The translations under genes and the position numbers were made by a program. Of a stretch of DNA of 64,000 nucleotides, positions 1-11,816 are shown one piece after another; position 1 is the first letter of the stretch, and every line of letters begins with the position of its first letter. The notes beneath the pieces were generated by a model that saw only the letters and a list, made by a program, of their open reading frames with translations, was not told where the DNA came from and did no database searches. Location: positions 17,740,595 through 17,804,594 of the forward strand of contig CP154957.1 in the NCBI GenBank assembly GCA_039621445.1. Reading direction: 5' to 3'. This DNA is from Euglena gracilis. Lineage: Eukaryota > Euglenida > Euglenophyceae > Euglenales.

Positions 1-1065
1 CATCATGACCCATGATGCGCCGGGCCGGGCCGCCGGCTGGGCCGGACGGGCCGGGCCGGACGGGCCGGGCCGCCGGGCCACCGGGCCGCCTCATTCCACA
101 ACTTCGGGACGCCCTATCGATCGGTATGCGCGGTTTGGGCCGACTCCTCGCCTAGCCCGAGATACGCATATGTTTTGGAGTTTTGGGCCATTTTTGCCAG
201 TTTTGGCCATTTCGGGCCCGTTCGGGGCCCGAAACCGTAAATTGGCCGTATCTCGGGCTAGAGGAGGAGTTGGGACCCAAACCTGGGGGTCAATCATGAG
301 GTGTAGGGGGGGGGGGGTTGACCGCCGTTTGTTGAGGTTCCCGGGGCCTGGGTGTGCGATTTTGGGCCATTTTTGGGTATTCGGGGACCCCTTCAGGGGT
401 CTGAGGGCGGCTGGGTGAGGGGGTGGGGGTCTTGTTGGGAGGGAGGTCGGGACCAAAAATTTGAAAGTTTTTTTTCGCTCAAAAAAACTATTTTTTCACT
501 TTGAACATCAAAAAAAGTGATTTTGAGCAAAAAAAATTTCCGACCCAGACCCCCCCCATGCCCCCCCCTGGGTGGGGGGCCCGCCCCCCCGGCCGGTGGA
601 CTTAGCCATTTTTGGGTCAAAAAGTCGAAGAAATTCGAAAAAAAATATTTTTGCCCAAAACCATGTTTTTTGACCTCCCGGACCCTAAAAATGTATTTTT
701 CGGCCGAAAATGAGCGTTTTTTGATCCCCGGACCCCCGTTTTTGGCCCGAAACCAATGGATTTTGGGTCATTTTCGGGTAAAAAAAAGTCAAAAAAAATC
801 GAAAAAAATTTTTGCCCAAAACGATGTTTTTGGACCTCCCGGACCTGGAAAAAGTGTTTTTGAACCGAAAATGAGCGCCAGCCGGGCCGCCAGGCCGCCG
901 GCCGGGCCGGGCCGCCGGGCTGCCGGCCGGGCCGGGCCGCGCCGCTGGGCCGCTGGCAGGCCGGGCCGGGCCGGGGTGGTTTCCCAAAGAGCTCAGCTCT
1001 ACGTCACACCCTGGTCGCCGAGCTCTTATCTCTTTAGAGCAAGAGCGAAGCTTACCACCGGGGTT

Positions 1066-1097
<32 letters not shown>

Positions 1098-2190
1098 CCC
1101 CCCCCCCTGAGTAGGCAGGGAGGTCTGAAGATTATTGTTGTGACCAAATTTTCAGGTCCCCAAAGTGAATATCCTATAGGCTAGGAGACGGTCCCAGGAT
1201 TCTAACCCCCACAATAGCCCTAGCTCCCCGCCAGTTCGGAGATCTGGCCCGAGCAAAAAAGTTGTCTACCGTTTTTTTTTCCGGGGAAATTGCAGGTTTT
1301 TTGGGGGTCAAAAAATCGAAAATTTCAAAATATCTCGAAAATGCTGCGGAGTTGAGGAAAAGTGATGGGGGACCTCATTTGACAACTTTGGAACGCCCGA
1401 TCGATCGGTATGCGCGCTTTGGGCCAACTCCTCGCCTAGCCCGAGATACGGCCGTTTTGGGGTTTTGGGCCAGTTTTGCCAGTTCTGGCCATTTTGGGGC
1501 CCGAAACCGTAATTTGGCCGTATCGCGGGCGAGACGAGGAGTTGGGACCCAAACCAGGGGGTCAATCATTAGGTTTAGGGGGGGGGGGTTGACCGTTTTT
1601 TGTTTTGTTCGCAGGGTCTGGTTGTGCGATTTTGGGCCATTTTTGGGTATCCGGGGACCCCTGCGGGCGCCGTGAGGGCGGCAGGGCGAGGGGGGGTCGG
1701 GTGGCAGGTCGGGACCCAAAATTTTGAATTTTTTTTTCGCTCAAAAACACTTTTTTCCACTTCAGAACATCAAAAAAAGTGTTTTTGGGCGAAAAAAAAT
1801 TTTCCGACCCGGACCCCCCCCTAGCTAGGGCCCGCCCCCCTGGCCGGTGGACTTAGCCATTTTTGGGTCAAAAAATCGAAAAAAATCGAAAAAAATTTTT
1901 GCCCAAAGCTATGATTTTTGACCTCCCGGACCCGAAAAAAGTGTTTTCGAGCCAAAAATGAGCGTTTTTCGACCCGCCAGCGCCACGTTTTGGGGCGCCA
2001 ACCCATTGACTTTGGGTCAAAACCGGATCAAAAAGTCGAAAAAAATCGAAAAAAATTTTTGCCCAAAACAATGTTTTTTGGCCTCCCTGACCCGGAAAAA
2101 CTGTTTTTGAGCCGAAAATGAGCGTTTTTCCCGGGCCGGGCCGGGATGGTCTCCCAAAGAGCTCAGCTCTACGTCACACCCTGGTTCTGA
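1..2190. repeat. Tandemly duplicated ~1.2-kb satellite-like unit
   Basis: The stretch from about 100 to 1,016 is repeated in the same order from about 1,370 to 2,184. Both copies contain a segment around CCTAGCCCGAGATACG, then a G-run, then 'gcccaaaa...gacctcccggacc' blocks. Both end in a GGGCCGGG-rich stretch followed by AAAGAGCTCAGCTCTACGTC. Inside each copy a foldback pairs ACTCCTCGCCTAGCCCGAGA (near 1,422) with its inverse near 1,530. A run of about 35 C lies at 1,068-1,105. The open frames here follow the repeats and have no domain signature, so I call no gene. Confidence 0.75.
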
Positions 2191-3215
2191 AAATCATAAT
2201 TTTGCGTTATTTTTGTCCCGAAAACTGCGTCATAACGTGTGCAAACCTTCTCTTATTCAGTAATACAGTGAGTGGACAGGGTTATTCACACCATTTGGAC
2301 AACATTGCTGAAACTTTTGGACAAAATTATTGAAAGTTTTGGACAAAAATATTGAAACTCAGAAAAAAATAAGCACATGGAAACTGAGGAAATCCTCAAA
2401 CCTTGTATTGTGTTCAAAGTGTAATCCCATGCGTCCTCTGCCTGGGGATATCCAGGGAGCCCCCCCAACTGCCAAAAAAATTGGTAGTTTCAATAACTTT
2501 GCCCAAAAGTTTCAATACCTTTGTCCAAATTTTCAATAATTTTGTCTGAAAGTTTCAATTATTTGTCCGAAATTTTTAATATCTCTGGGTCCCGGCTGTA
2601 AGAAATGTGCATCCAAAAAAGCATTCAAAATTCATGAACACTAGGTCAAAATCACGGGAAGCTCAACAAATCTAAATTCATACCCACAGAAGAATTCTGA
2701 ACAATGACAATGCACGGCAGTGAAAAATTTTCAGAAAAAAAAATGGACAAATACTAAAAAATTTTATTTGCGTAACCAAAAAGCGCAAAAATATGCTGGA
2801 TCGTGATTTGAAGGAATCCTGGTACCTAAAGAATAAGCATATACATCTTTCAATGGAAATTTTCCCAACATCTTTCACCTTTTTTTATATCTTTTTTCCC
2901 TGTATTTTCCCCCATACTTCTAAATTTGCACGGTTTCATTATTTGCGAAACAGACATCGGTGCACGCCAAAAAAGATGGGAGTAAGAAAAAATAAAGCTC
3001 TCGAAACCTTAAAAATTCAGCTACCAAAAGAAGGTTGGCGGCCGTGGATTTGGGGACTAACACTATTATTATCTGGGATAAAAAGTGGGCCTTGTGGGGC
3101 TGCGCTCCTCCACCAAATCCACTGTTCACCGTCCACATTAACAAAAGTCACCGAAAATAATTACCTGAATGGCTTTAGTTGTTCACAAAAAAAATTGTCG
3201 TGCAGCAGAATTTTT
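2190..3215. other. AT-rich stretch without recognised features
   Basis: I see no domain, RNA gene or clear repeat unit here, only short degenerate repeats such as 'gaaagttttggacaaaa' near 2,310-2,350. The longest open frame, 2,793-3,245 on the plus strand, has no recognisable motif. Confidence 0.5.
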
Positions 3216-3352
3216 CCCATTTTAGGCCATTTTAGGCCATGTTAGGCCATTTAGGCCATTTTAGGGACCCCCACCTTAGGGGGTCAAAAAGTCATTTTAG
3301 GCCATTTTAGGCCATTTTAGGCCATTTTAGGCCATTTTAGGCCATTTTAGCT
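3216..3352. repeat. TTTTAGGCCA decamer array
   Basis: Near-perfect head-to-tail copies of TTTTAGGCCA run in two blocks, about 3,219-3,265 and 3,294-3,352, split by a C/G-rich interruption. Confidence 0.9.
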
Positions 3353-3399
3353 ATAGGTGCTTGGCCCCAGTTACAGCCATTTTTCAGCTAGTTTTGGCC

Positions 3400-4440
3400 C
3401 ATTTCAGGGGCCATCTTGGGCCGTTTTTGGGGTCAAAAAATCGATGTTTTCGTGACCCAGGGGTGGGTGGGCGGGACACCCCCCCGGGTGGGGGGGCGGG
3501 GGTCGGTCTGAATGGGTAACCCCGCCCAAGTGGGTTTTTTTTCTATTTTCGGCGCAAAGTGACGAATTTTTTTGGACCCAAAATTGACACCCCAAAAGTG
3601 GTCCCCCCCCCGAGTGGCGCTGCGGGCCGTTTTATGCAAGCACCTTCAATGATGTAAACCAGGTTTTGAATAATGCTGAGCTCTTAAGGGGACTTACAGG
3701 CGATGGAAGGCCAAAAAAAGACCAGCATTGCAAATTTCGTTTAAATTGTAAATATAAATCGCGCGAAATTACAGTTTTGCAATTTACAGTAATTTCTGAA
3801 ATGTTAATGAAATGTTAACCTCCCATACACCCCACACCTGTTTTATTGGTATTTTTTTTCGAGTTTTTGTGACCCGTTTTTGACCCGAACTCCATAGGTT
3901 TCGGGCGAAAAATGGGGCGCTGGTGGGTCGAAGAACGCTCATTTTCGGCACAAAAACAGTTTTTCTGGGTCTGGGAGGCCAAAAAAACAGCGTTTCGGGC
4001 AATTTTTTTTCGATTTTGTTTCGACGTTTTTTGATCCGTTTTTTTGACCCAAAGTCAATGGGTTGGCGGCCCAAAACGGGGCGCTGGCAGGTCGAAAAAC
4101 GCTCATTTTCGGCTTATAAACAGTTTTCCTGGTCCTGGAGGCCAAAAAAAAAATTTTCGGCCAATTTTTTTTTGATTTTTTTTCGCCATTTTTGACCCGA
4201 AAATGGCCTAAAACGGCCAAGTCAAATGGCCAAAATTGGCCGAAAAATGGCCGTAACTCTGGCTAGGCGGGGAGTTGCGGGGAATTCAACCCCACCATTT
4301 TTGAGCAATTTTTGAAAAACTGATTTTTTTTTGCCCCAAAACAGCAAAACAGGGCCGAAAACGGCCAAGGCGCAAGCCTGCCACGCCGTTTTGGGCCGTA
4401 AATTGGCCATATTTCAGGCTAGGTGGGGAGTTGCGGGGAA
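3400..4440. repeat. Inverted and diverged copies of the 0-2.1 kb unit
   Basis: Positions 3,840-4,200 carry, in opposite orientation, the modules seen at 1,860-2,130: the CGCTCATTTTCGGC block, the GGGGCGCTGG block and the 'gacccaaagtcaatgggttggc' block. At 4,245-4,280 and 4,395-4,440 a second module, 'ctaggyggggagttgcgggga', is directly repeated. This is repeat DNA with no gene evidence. Confidence 0.65.
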
Positions 4441-5132
4441 ATCAAAATACGGTTAGATAGGGCATTTTAAGTGCTTCAACTTAGGTCTCTGACATTTGCT
4501 TTGATTTTGCTTCATTTCCGAGACTAAAAAAAAATCTAGTGTGAATGTGCGACTGCATTGGACCGGGGTGGGGCTCGGTTATGCAGTGTGCCCCACCAAA
4601 CCCACACGCACAGAGCTTTGGCATCCAGCAACCGGCAGGCAACGGTCCGAAAAGTACAGCTGCAGAGGTGCAGCACTGCAAAGAGGGTCAGTTGGGCAGG
4701 GGGTGGCAAGGAAATATTCATATACGGGGCAGAGAAACAGAAGCATAGCCCCAGCAGAGACTTCCACGGGGTAGCCGCTCCAGTTTAGCTGCGAAAGGAG
4801 AGGCCAGGCAGATTTGCACAAATCTGAAAGTGTCCGAATGCAAGTGTATGGGCAAGCAGACATGTCTATGATTGTTTTATGTACCCCTGGCGTATTGGAA
4901 TGTTTGGAGACTGTTCAGTTAGTTAAATCCTGAAATGCCGGGCATAATCATAAAAACGCCAGGCATCGTTTGGAGCCATGGCGCTGAAGCACTGATGAGC
5001 TTTGGCACCGGTGCCTCAAATGGGTGGCAGGAAAGCGAATGACTGGTACGCACACATTCAAAGGCAGCCTTCCTTAATGGGTATCCTGTGCTCTGTGGGG
5101 GTCTCTGGTGATGGGCGGCAGTGTCTCGTCAC
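4441..5132. other. No recognised feature
   Basis: Overlapping open frames of 60-95 codons exist on both strands at 4,540-4,860. None shows a domain, splice context or preferred frame. Confidence 0.4.
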
Positions 5133-5430
5133 CATACAATTTTTTACCGATCCCCGGGGGGGGGGGGGGGCGCTCCACTTTTCGAAAAACCAGTCAGCCA
5201 CTTTTTTCGGGAAGCCAGTCAGTCACTACCCCCCCCCTCAGGAAATTTGACCCAAAACATGAAAAAAGGCCAAAAAAATTTCCGGCGCCTTCGGCGCCAG
5301 GTCACTTTTGTGGTTTTTTGCCGACACCCCCCTGGGGGGGAGGGGGTCCGGGCCAAAAACCAGTCAGTCACTCTGAAAAAACCAGTCACCCACCCCCAGG
5401 GGGGGGGGACAGTGACTAAATGATTGTATG
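5133..5430. mobile_element. Non-autonomous TIR element with 8-bp duplication
   Basis: CTCGTCAC occurs directly before (5,125-5,132) and directly after (5,431-5,438) this 298-bp segment. The ends are imperfect inverted repeats: CATACAATTTTTTA at the left and, inverted, CATACAATCATTTA at the right. The inside holds G-runs, several CCAGTCAGTCACT motifs and a GGCGCCTTCGGCGCC hairpin near 5,284. There is no coding capacity. The 8-bp duplication is known for hAT and some other cut-and-paste families, but these termini do not begin with the usual hAT consensus. Related partial copies lie near 13.7 and 51.0 kb. Confidence 0.85.
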
Positions 5431-5438
5431 CTCGTCAC

Positions 5439-6014
5439 ACAAACGCACCCAAAGAATTCTTACACGGCATTTCTAAAATTTCTTCAGGCGCCTTTACAAC
5501 ACACATTGCACACACATGTATGCATGTGTATGCGTACCTATATGTGATATGTGTGCCATGTTACATATAATGCCTACATGTAGATAAAAGAGACAGTATA
5601 TGTAATTGGCCCAAAACATACCCCCAAACTAAATACCCTCCCCCCTGCCACACCCCAGAGAAAGAAAAAAAAATAATCGAGAAATCGAGCAAGGCAGAAA
5701 AAATGCTCAATTTCTGTCCAAAAAACAACTAATTTTGGAAAATGTCTGGTACCCAAAATTTGTGGCAGCACCAACCTCAACTGAATGTCAAAAATGTGCA
5801 AAATGCAGACATTATGGAAAAATGCGCATTTTGGGGTTTCTTTGAGTTTGAATAAAACATAATTTTTAAAACATAAAAAATAGCATACCACCCAATAATA
5901 TACCTCTCCGTGGCTCCCGACTTCGGGTGCCCCGGAAATATACCTCCAGGTATGTTGTTTTGGGGTTGCCTTATCTGCCTCCTTTCGAGACCAGCCTAAC
6001 CTGTTGACACTTTA
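5439..6014. other. AT-rich spacer
   Basis: I see no gene or repeat unit beyond short TG/CA runs near 5,510-5,560. Confidence 0.4.
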
Positions 6015-6234
6015 GACCCGTTTGGAGGCTGTGCCGCCGGGAGCGGGGCACTTCCCACAGCGGTGTCCGAGGCAGCTGAGATGGGCCACGGCTTCGACGG
6101 GCGGTGAGCAAGGGAGGGGGCCGTTGCCATTGGTGCAGTGGCCCCAGAGCAACCTGAGGGAGCCGGGAAGCCCACCGCTGCGACGCAGGTCACAAGACGT
6201 CGCTCGACGGCCCACCTCCCCCAAGAGGGTTCAG
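6015..6234 (+). CDS. Possible exon of an unknown gene (plus strand)
   Basis: This GC-rich island lies between a good acceptor-like site (TTGACACTTTAG ending at 6,014) and a strong donor (GTTCAG then GTAAAT at about 6,235). One plus-strand frame is open throughout. It begins TRLEAVPPGAGHFPQ and ends TSPKRVQ. A second donor (GGGCG then GTGAGC, near 6,100) would instead use another frame. The minus strand is also open here, so strand and frame are uncertain. I do not recognise the product. Support is only base composition and splice-like signals. Confidence 0.22.
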
Positions 6235-6574
6235 GTAAATTCTGGGCTGGCTGCATCAAAGCTGCTGGCTGACCATCCCCCCACCACCCATGAGTGGAAA
6301 TGGGCATGAAACCGTATCGAACCAGGTACCAAAAATGTAACCTGAAATATTTCCCAAACCTGCCAATTATTTAAAAAAAATCCGAAATTCTACCTGTCCC
6401 ACGCGATGTCGACACATGCCACCCAATTTTGCACGTCCGAAGGCAAAAACAAAAAATGTCACCATCCAAACCTCCTCAAACAAATGGACAGGAATTAAAC
6501 TGGTCGAGGAGGGCCCCCAGGGGATGGGAACCCCTATGGCTTAAGCGGGGTGCTGGAAGGTCCTCAATCACCGC

Positions 6575-6860
6575 GCTTACCTGTGTCCTCCACATGCACA
6601 CCACACCAACAAGTTGTTGTCGCCTCCCCTTGAGCAAACAGGGTGACTGTCCCAGCTTTTCTTGAGTCCAGAGGAGACAGGTTGCTGGGATTCGACGAGG
6701 GAGGGGACATGTTTGCTCTCCAAACCCGAAGGAATCCGGCCCCGCCCTTGGGGAGGAGCCACTGGGGCCTCCACAGGCGACCTCCGGCCCCACGGCGGCG
6801 GGGCGGCCACGGTGGCCGGGGCAAGGGCGCAACCGGGGGGGGGGGGGGGGCGACGGAAGG
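6575..6860. other. GC-rich island, possible exon, strand undecided
   Basis: On the plus strand a frame reads SRGDRLLGFDEGGDMFALQT and continues Pro/Arg-rich after a pyrimidine-rich acceptor-like stretch near 6,650-6,675. On the minus strand a consensus donor (GACACAG then GTAAGC) ends an alternative exon near 6,584. Both readings are plausible and neither matches a family I know. A G-run at 6,837-6,850 follows. Confidence 0.2.
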
Positions 6861-7083
6861 CAGCCGCTGCTGGACTGCGTTACTCATGGAGGACGTCATG
6901 AGGGGGGGGGGGCTGCACACTCACAGAGACCGTGGGCTGGAGGGAGGGCTCTGGGCAGGAAAGGGGGGGAATAACTTCTCCACAACAACCCCCAAACAGC
7001 CCAATGGTTGGCCTACCATTTCATCTCCGGATGGATATGGCCACACCCCATCACACAGCACTGCTGGTCCTTTTTCCCAGAAC

Positions 7084-7403
7084 CAGGCTTCTTTTACCAA
7101 CCCCGGGGGTTGGGGTGCCTTGTGCTGTGGGGTGCCTGCCCATAGCAGGGCACATCATCACCAAAGGAGCCCCGCGGGGGGGGGGGGGGTCAGTCGGTTT
7201 TGGGCCCAGTACCTGCCGACCCAAGCCAATTTTCCCTTGAAATGGCCAATCTCGGGCCCCGCGCCGGCGGTCTGCCATAGCACCACCCACTCCAAAACTT
7301 GACCCACTCCTGGAGGGGCCGAAAATTCCTTATCCCCCTGCCTGCCCATAGCACCAAGCCCCCCCCCCTGGGGGGTTGGGGTGTGCGCACTTCCTTGAAA
7401 AGA
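7084..7403. mobile_element. CAGG-ended element copy or composite, no TSD
   Basis: The left end reads CAGGCTTCTTTTACC at 7,084. The right end, on the other strand, reads CAGGCTTCTTTTCAAGG ending at 7,403. Both are termini of the CAGG family also found at 28.0, 33.6 and 35.1 kb. The eight bases outside the two ends do not match, and the module 'cctgcccatagca' occurs twice inside. The segment may therefore be a recombinant of two elements. Confidence 0.55.
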
Positions 7404-7439
7404 AGCCTGCGCTTTCTCAAAGAACTCTGCGACCCTAGC

Positions 7440-7930
7440 GCCCCAGCCTGCCCTGCATGGGTAGTAGGGCAAGCCCTTCCGGGGCCATGTTCCAGGACAC
7501 CTTCCTTGGGCGGCTTTGGGTGAGGAGGCTCCACCCCGCTCTCGGGACGTGTGCGGTAGTGTGTGTCCGGCCGGGGTCCCGAGTCTCTGCAGGGCACCGG
7601 GGGTTGGCTGGGGCCGGGGTTCGTGGCCACCTGGGCAGCCGGGTAATGGAGGGGGGCTGGTTGGGCCCCTCTCGGCTGCCGCTCCCCATCAGCGGCCCCC
7701 GCGCCCCTCCGGACCGCCAGCCCCGGCCGCTCAGGCTTCGCCCACCAAACCGGCCGCCCCGCATGCCCCCCCCCCCCGGGCTTGCCTGGATGGCGCTGAA
7801 GCCGCTCAGGAGAGCCCCTTCAGGTGGTCGGCCCAACCGACCCTCACCCTGGCCAACACGCCGCGGAGAGCAGCGTGAAGGTTTGGGAGGGGCTGGGGCA
7901 GGCTGTGGGGCCGACCACGGGGGTGGCACA
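7440..7930. other. GC-rich low-complexity island, coding status unknown
   Basis: Several frames on both strands stay open for 120-220 codons, as expected by chance at this GC content. All are Pro/Gly/Arg/Ala-rich. One plus-strand frame (7,516-7,878) and one minus-strand frame (7,435-7,929) are equally plausible. I cannot assign a gene. Confidence 0.2.
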
Positions 7931-8279
7931 GGGACTCGTCAGCATTGCCGTGGGTTGTTGTTGCTTATTCAGGCGCGAACCGCATGCTTATCTGATTCTC
8001 CTCTCCACAGGTGGTATCCTTCTCTCTTCTTGTCACATTCCGTTTGGTTTATCTGTTTACAGGTTTTATTTGCAGTTCAGTGTCCAACGGACAACAGTGG
8101 AACTGCATTGGAGCACTAAACTGCAACCCGACTGTCTTGTGCTCTGCCTGGGAATCCAAGGGGAAAACGAAAATTTTCGTTACTCGGCACACCGCTCGGG
8201 GAACAGCTTGGAGGGCGGCGACTTTGGGGCCCAAACAAAGGGAAAACCCCCTGGGGTGGGGGGAAACCAGTAGGGTCTG

Positions 8280-8590
8280 ACCCCCGACCCTGGGCCACGA
8301 CACACCCACGCACCTGCCTCTCCATCCTCCTCTCCAGCTCAACAAAGTCAGTGGCGACACCCACACCACTGACGCTTCCGCCGGCTGGCCCGCAGCCCCG
8401 GCGGAGAGCTGCCCCGGGAGGCAGCACAAGCCCCCCGACTTCGGTTGGGCCACCGCCGGGCAGTCTGCCCCCAGGGTCTCAGGCGGGGGCCGGACCCCAA
8501 TCATTTGAAGGGCGTCATACGTGGACGAACAGAAGAGGAGAGGGGTGCGGGAGGGGCAGGGTCCCGTTTGACGGCGGGGGGGGGGGGGCG
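8280..8590. other. GC-rich Pro-rich island, possible exon
   Basis: The plus-strand frame 8,351-8,593 is Pro/Gly/Ser-rich and follows an acceptor-like CCTCTCCAG near 8,337. The minus strand is open as well. No domain is visible. It ends in a G-run at 8,574-8,588. Confidence 0.18.
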
Positions 8591-8868
8591 TGAAAAAGTC
8601 CCAGCAAAATAAAAAGCAAAGCACATACACATGATTAAAAATCGTTTTTTTTTACAAAATTATGAGGTGTGCTAAGCCTCGAAACAAAATCATCGAAAAC
8701 CAAATTGGGGGGCCCCTGTGACTAATGTGGGTCGGGCAATGTCCGGTCAGGGACTTCTGAGTTAAAAGGGAAAGTTGTTGGTGGTATTACAAATCTCCTG
8801 CGAGATACAACTGGGGGGCAGCGTGCACTAAAAACAGTGGCTGACTTCCATGCAAGGTTTTTTCTCAG

Positions 8869-9104
8869 GCAAGAGCGCTGGCCGAATCCGCGACCCACAT
8901 GCACGGCGAACAGCACCCCGGCGGGTCATTTGGGTCTGGAGCGCTTTCGACAACAGTGCAGGAAGAGGAAGGGCGTCGGGGCGCGGCGGCGTCCGGGTGG
9001 CTCCCTGGACACCCCGTCAACAGCCCGGGGCCAACCAGGGCGGGTTGGGGGGCAGGCACTGGTCAGCAGGGAAGGACCCCGGAAGGAAAAGAAAAAGAAA
9101 GGAA
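8869..9104 (+). CDS. Possible exon of an unknown gene (plus strand)
   Basis: A strong acceptor (GGTTTTTTCTCAG, ending at 8,868) precedes an open GC-rich frame starting ARALAESATHMHGEQHPGG and continuing VQEEEGRRGAAASG. A donor-like AAAAGTACGC lies at about 9,104. The composition is hydrophilic and low in complexity, with no recognised domain. With the islands at 6.0, 6.6, 7.5 and 8.3 kb it could form one plus-strand gene. Two further frames are open, so this is a weak call. Confidence 0.25.
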
Positions 9105-9944
9105 AAGTACGCAACGGCATTTCTGGAAAAACAAATAACGAATACCTCTCATGTTGGAAATCTTGGTTGGCATCGGTGGAGAGCATAAAAAACCCTGACG
9201 CCAAAATGATGAGTTGCTCGCCGGTGGATAACCCCGATTGTCTGAACTACATCTTTTATGGTCATTATGCTCTCCCGCACTTCAGGCGTCGTGCAATGAT
9301 CAATGCAACGGTGGGAAAAAAAGATACTTCTTTTGCCTCCCCCCTTTTTGCTTCTCCCCTTAAGCTGTTCTCCCACTGTTTTGGCAATTCACATTGTGTA
9401 TTTTTGCTTCAGCCTTGAAGCGACCACAGTTTTCCCAGTTCCTAGTTTTCCAATGGGTTATGCAGAAAAAAAAGGCCGAAAATTCAAAAAAGAAAAAAAG
9501 GGAAAACCCTAAAAAGACAGACTAACCTTCAAAAATTGTGGAAATGAGAATTTTGAATTGCAAATGTCGGGGATTAACAAGTAAATGAGTTGAAAGAAAA
9601 CGAATTAAAAAATGGGGGTGGGTGCGAATTGGACATAAATGGGTTACCAAATATATTTAGAATGTGTTATCCACCCCAACCATGCAATGTACTGAATGGG
9701 AATCCCCATGAACGAAGCGAAATACCCCTGACATTCCAAAACACTTTGTTGGGGGAGCAACAGGTGCCCGGGTGTAACCCTGAAAACAAACGAGGCATCT
9801 ATGGGGCCGTAACGTTGGGGCGCTGCGCCAGCTCTGGCCTTTGCAGGACGGGAACAGGGGTGTCGCCACGCGTCCCTTGGGCCCTGCCTTTCTCGACCAA
9901 GGCGGACCTGCCCAAGCCGTGACCTCGTCCCATTATTTCTTTCC

Positions 9945-9948
<4 letters not shown>
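9105..9948. other. No recognised feature
   Basis: Mixed AT-rich sequence. Open frames of up to 110 codons lack motifs and splice context. Confidence 0.4.
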
Positions 9949-10238
<290 letters not shown>

Positions 10239-10239
10239 C

Positions 10240-10703
10240 AAAGAAAAGTTTCTGACCACACACACCTGCAGTTTGGAGACCACCTGCCCACCTGCCTCTG
10301 GATGGCATGAGAGAATGCAATTTTTTTTATCAAATCCAAACATCGAAACATCCAGAAAACGTGAAAAATGCTTAAAAATGGGTAAAAAAAAGGGAATTTT
10401 CTGCATTTTCGGCACACAGCGACCACATCGGAAGAAAAAAATTGCCACCTTGGAACCTGCCAAGGAGGGTGAGTGGGGATCCTGACACCCCCTCCCAACA
10501 TCTGGCGGTGGGGGGTGGACCAAGTTTTGTGTAGCTGAGCTCTTTACCGACCTGATGGTACCAGGCAGCCTGGCCCGGCCCTGGCGCGGCCTGGTGGACA
10601 CACCCAGCCCAACAGTCAGCCTGGCCCAGCTGGCGGCCTTGCTGGAGGCCTGGCGGACCGGCCCAGCCAGCGGCCTAAAGGTCCAGCACAGCAGACCCTG
10701 GAG
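10240..10703. other. Spacer with one GC-rich open segment
   Basis: GACACCCCCTCCCAACATCT at 10,484 recurs at 50,146 inside the Mutator-like element. A GC-rich stretch at 10,553-10,700 has a plus frame with SLAQLAALLEAWRTGPASG, a plausible helix, followed by AAG then GTCCAG. It has no partner exon, so I do not call it. Confidence 0.3.
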
Positions 10704-10800
10704 GTTTAGAAGGGATGGTGGAGGTCTTAGGGCAGGATATTTTGTATATATATACATATATATAATATCTTGCCCTAAGACCTCCACCATCGCTTCTAAC
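10704..10800. repeat. 97-bp foldback (near-perfect inverted repeat)
   Basis: The arms 10,704-10,745 and 10,759-10,800 are inverse complements with about four mismatches. Their core is GATGGTGGAGGTCTTAGGGC. A short TATATA loop separates them. No TSD is evident. Confidence 0.9.
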
Positions 10801-10906
10801 ATGGCCATGTTGCGCTACTATGGGGTTAATTGAAGGAGTAGGGTTAGGTGCGCGAATGGCAGGTGAAGGGTCGTGGGTAGCAGGGGGGCGGGGCCTGCTA
10901 CCCGAT

Positions 10907-11102
10907 AGAGAGGAGAGAGAGAGAGAGAGAGAGTTAGAGAGAGGAAGAGAGAGAGAGAGATAGATAAGTATGAGAGATTAGAGATTAGATATTTATATAG
11001 ATTATATCTTATATAGATATAGATATATATATAGATGAGATAGAGATATATATATATATAGGTTATACTATGTATATATATATATATATGAGAGAGAGAT
11101 AG

Positions 11103-11133
<31 letters not shown>

Positions 11134-11330
11134 TTATCTATAATATATAATATTATATATATATAGATATGTGGTGTGTGTGTGTATAATGTGTGTGTCT
11201 GTGTGTATATATATATATATAATATGTATGTATGTATGTATATACATATATATACATATATATTACATATATATGTATCTATCATACATATATAATGATA
11301 CATACATATGTATGTATGTACATGTATATC
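10907..11330. repeat. (GA)n then AT-rich low-complexity DNA
   Basis: GA repeats at 10,907-10,965 grade into TA/TATG-rich sequence up to the TATG array. Confidence 0.9.
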
Positions 11331-11816
11331 ATGTATGTATGTATGTATGTATATGTATGTATATATGTATGTATGATGATGTAGTATGTATGTATGTATG
11401 TATGTATGTTTGCATGTATGTATGTATGTATGTATGTATGTGTATGTATGTATGTATGTATGTATGTGTATGTATGTATGTATGTATGTATGTATGTATG
11501 TATGTATGTATGTATGTATGTATGTATGTATGTATGTATGTATGTATGTATGTATGTATGTATGTATGTATGTATGTATGTATGTATGTATGTATGTATG
11601 TATGTATGTATGTATGTATGTATGTATGTGTGTATGTATGTATGTATGTATGTATGTATGTATGTATGTATGTATGTATGTATGTATGTATGTATGTATG
11701 TATGTATGTATGTATGTATGTATGTATGTATGTATGTATGTATGGATGTATGTATGTATGTATGTATGTATGTATGTATGTATGTATGTATGTATGTATG
11801 TATGTATGTATGTATG
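11331..11816. repeat. (TATG)n microsatellite
   Basis: About 480 bp of TATG tetranucleotides with a few point changes. It ends in a (GGGT) stretch at 11,815-11,842. The long CMYV and IHTY frames are artefacts of the repeat. Confidence 0.97.

Noticed and set aside
7084-7403. Intact CAGG-family transposon
   Set aside because: Termini are present but the flanking octamers differ, so it is listed only as a fragment or composite.
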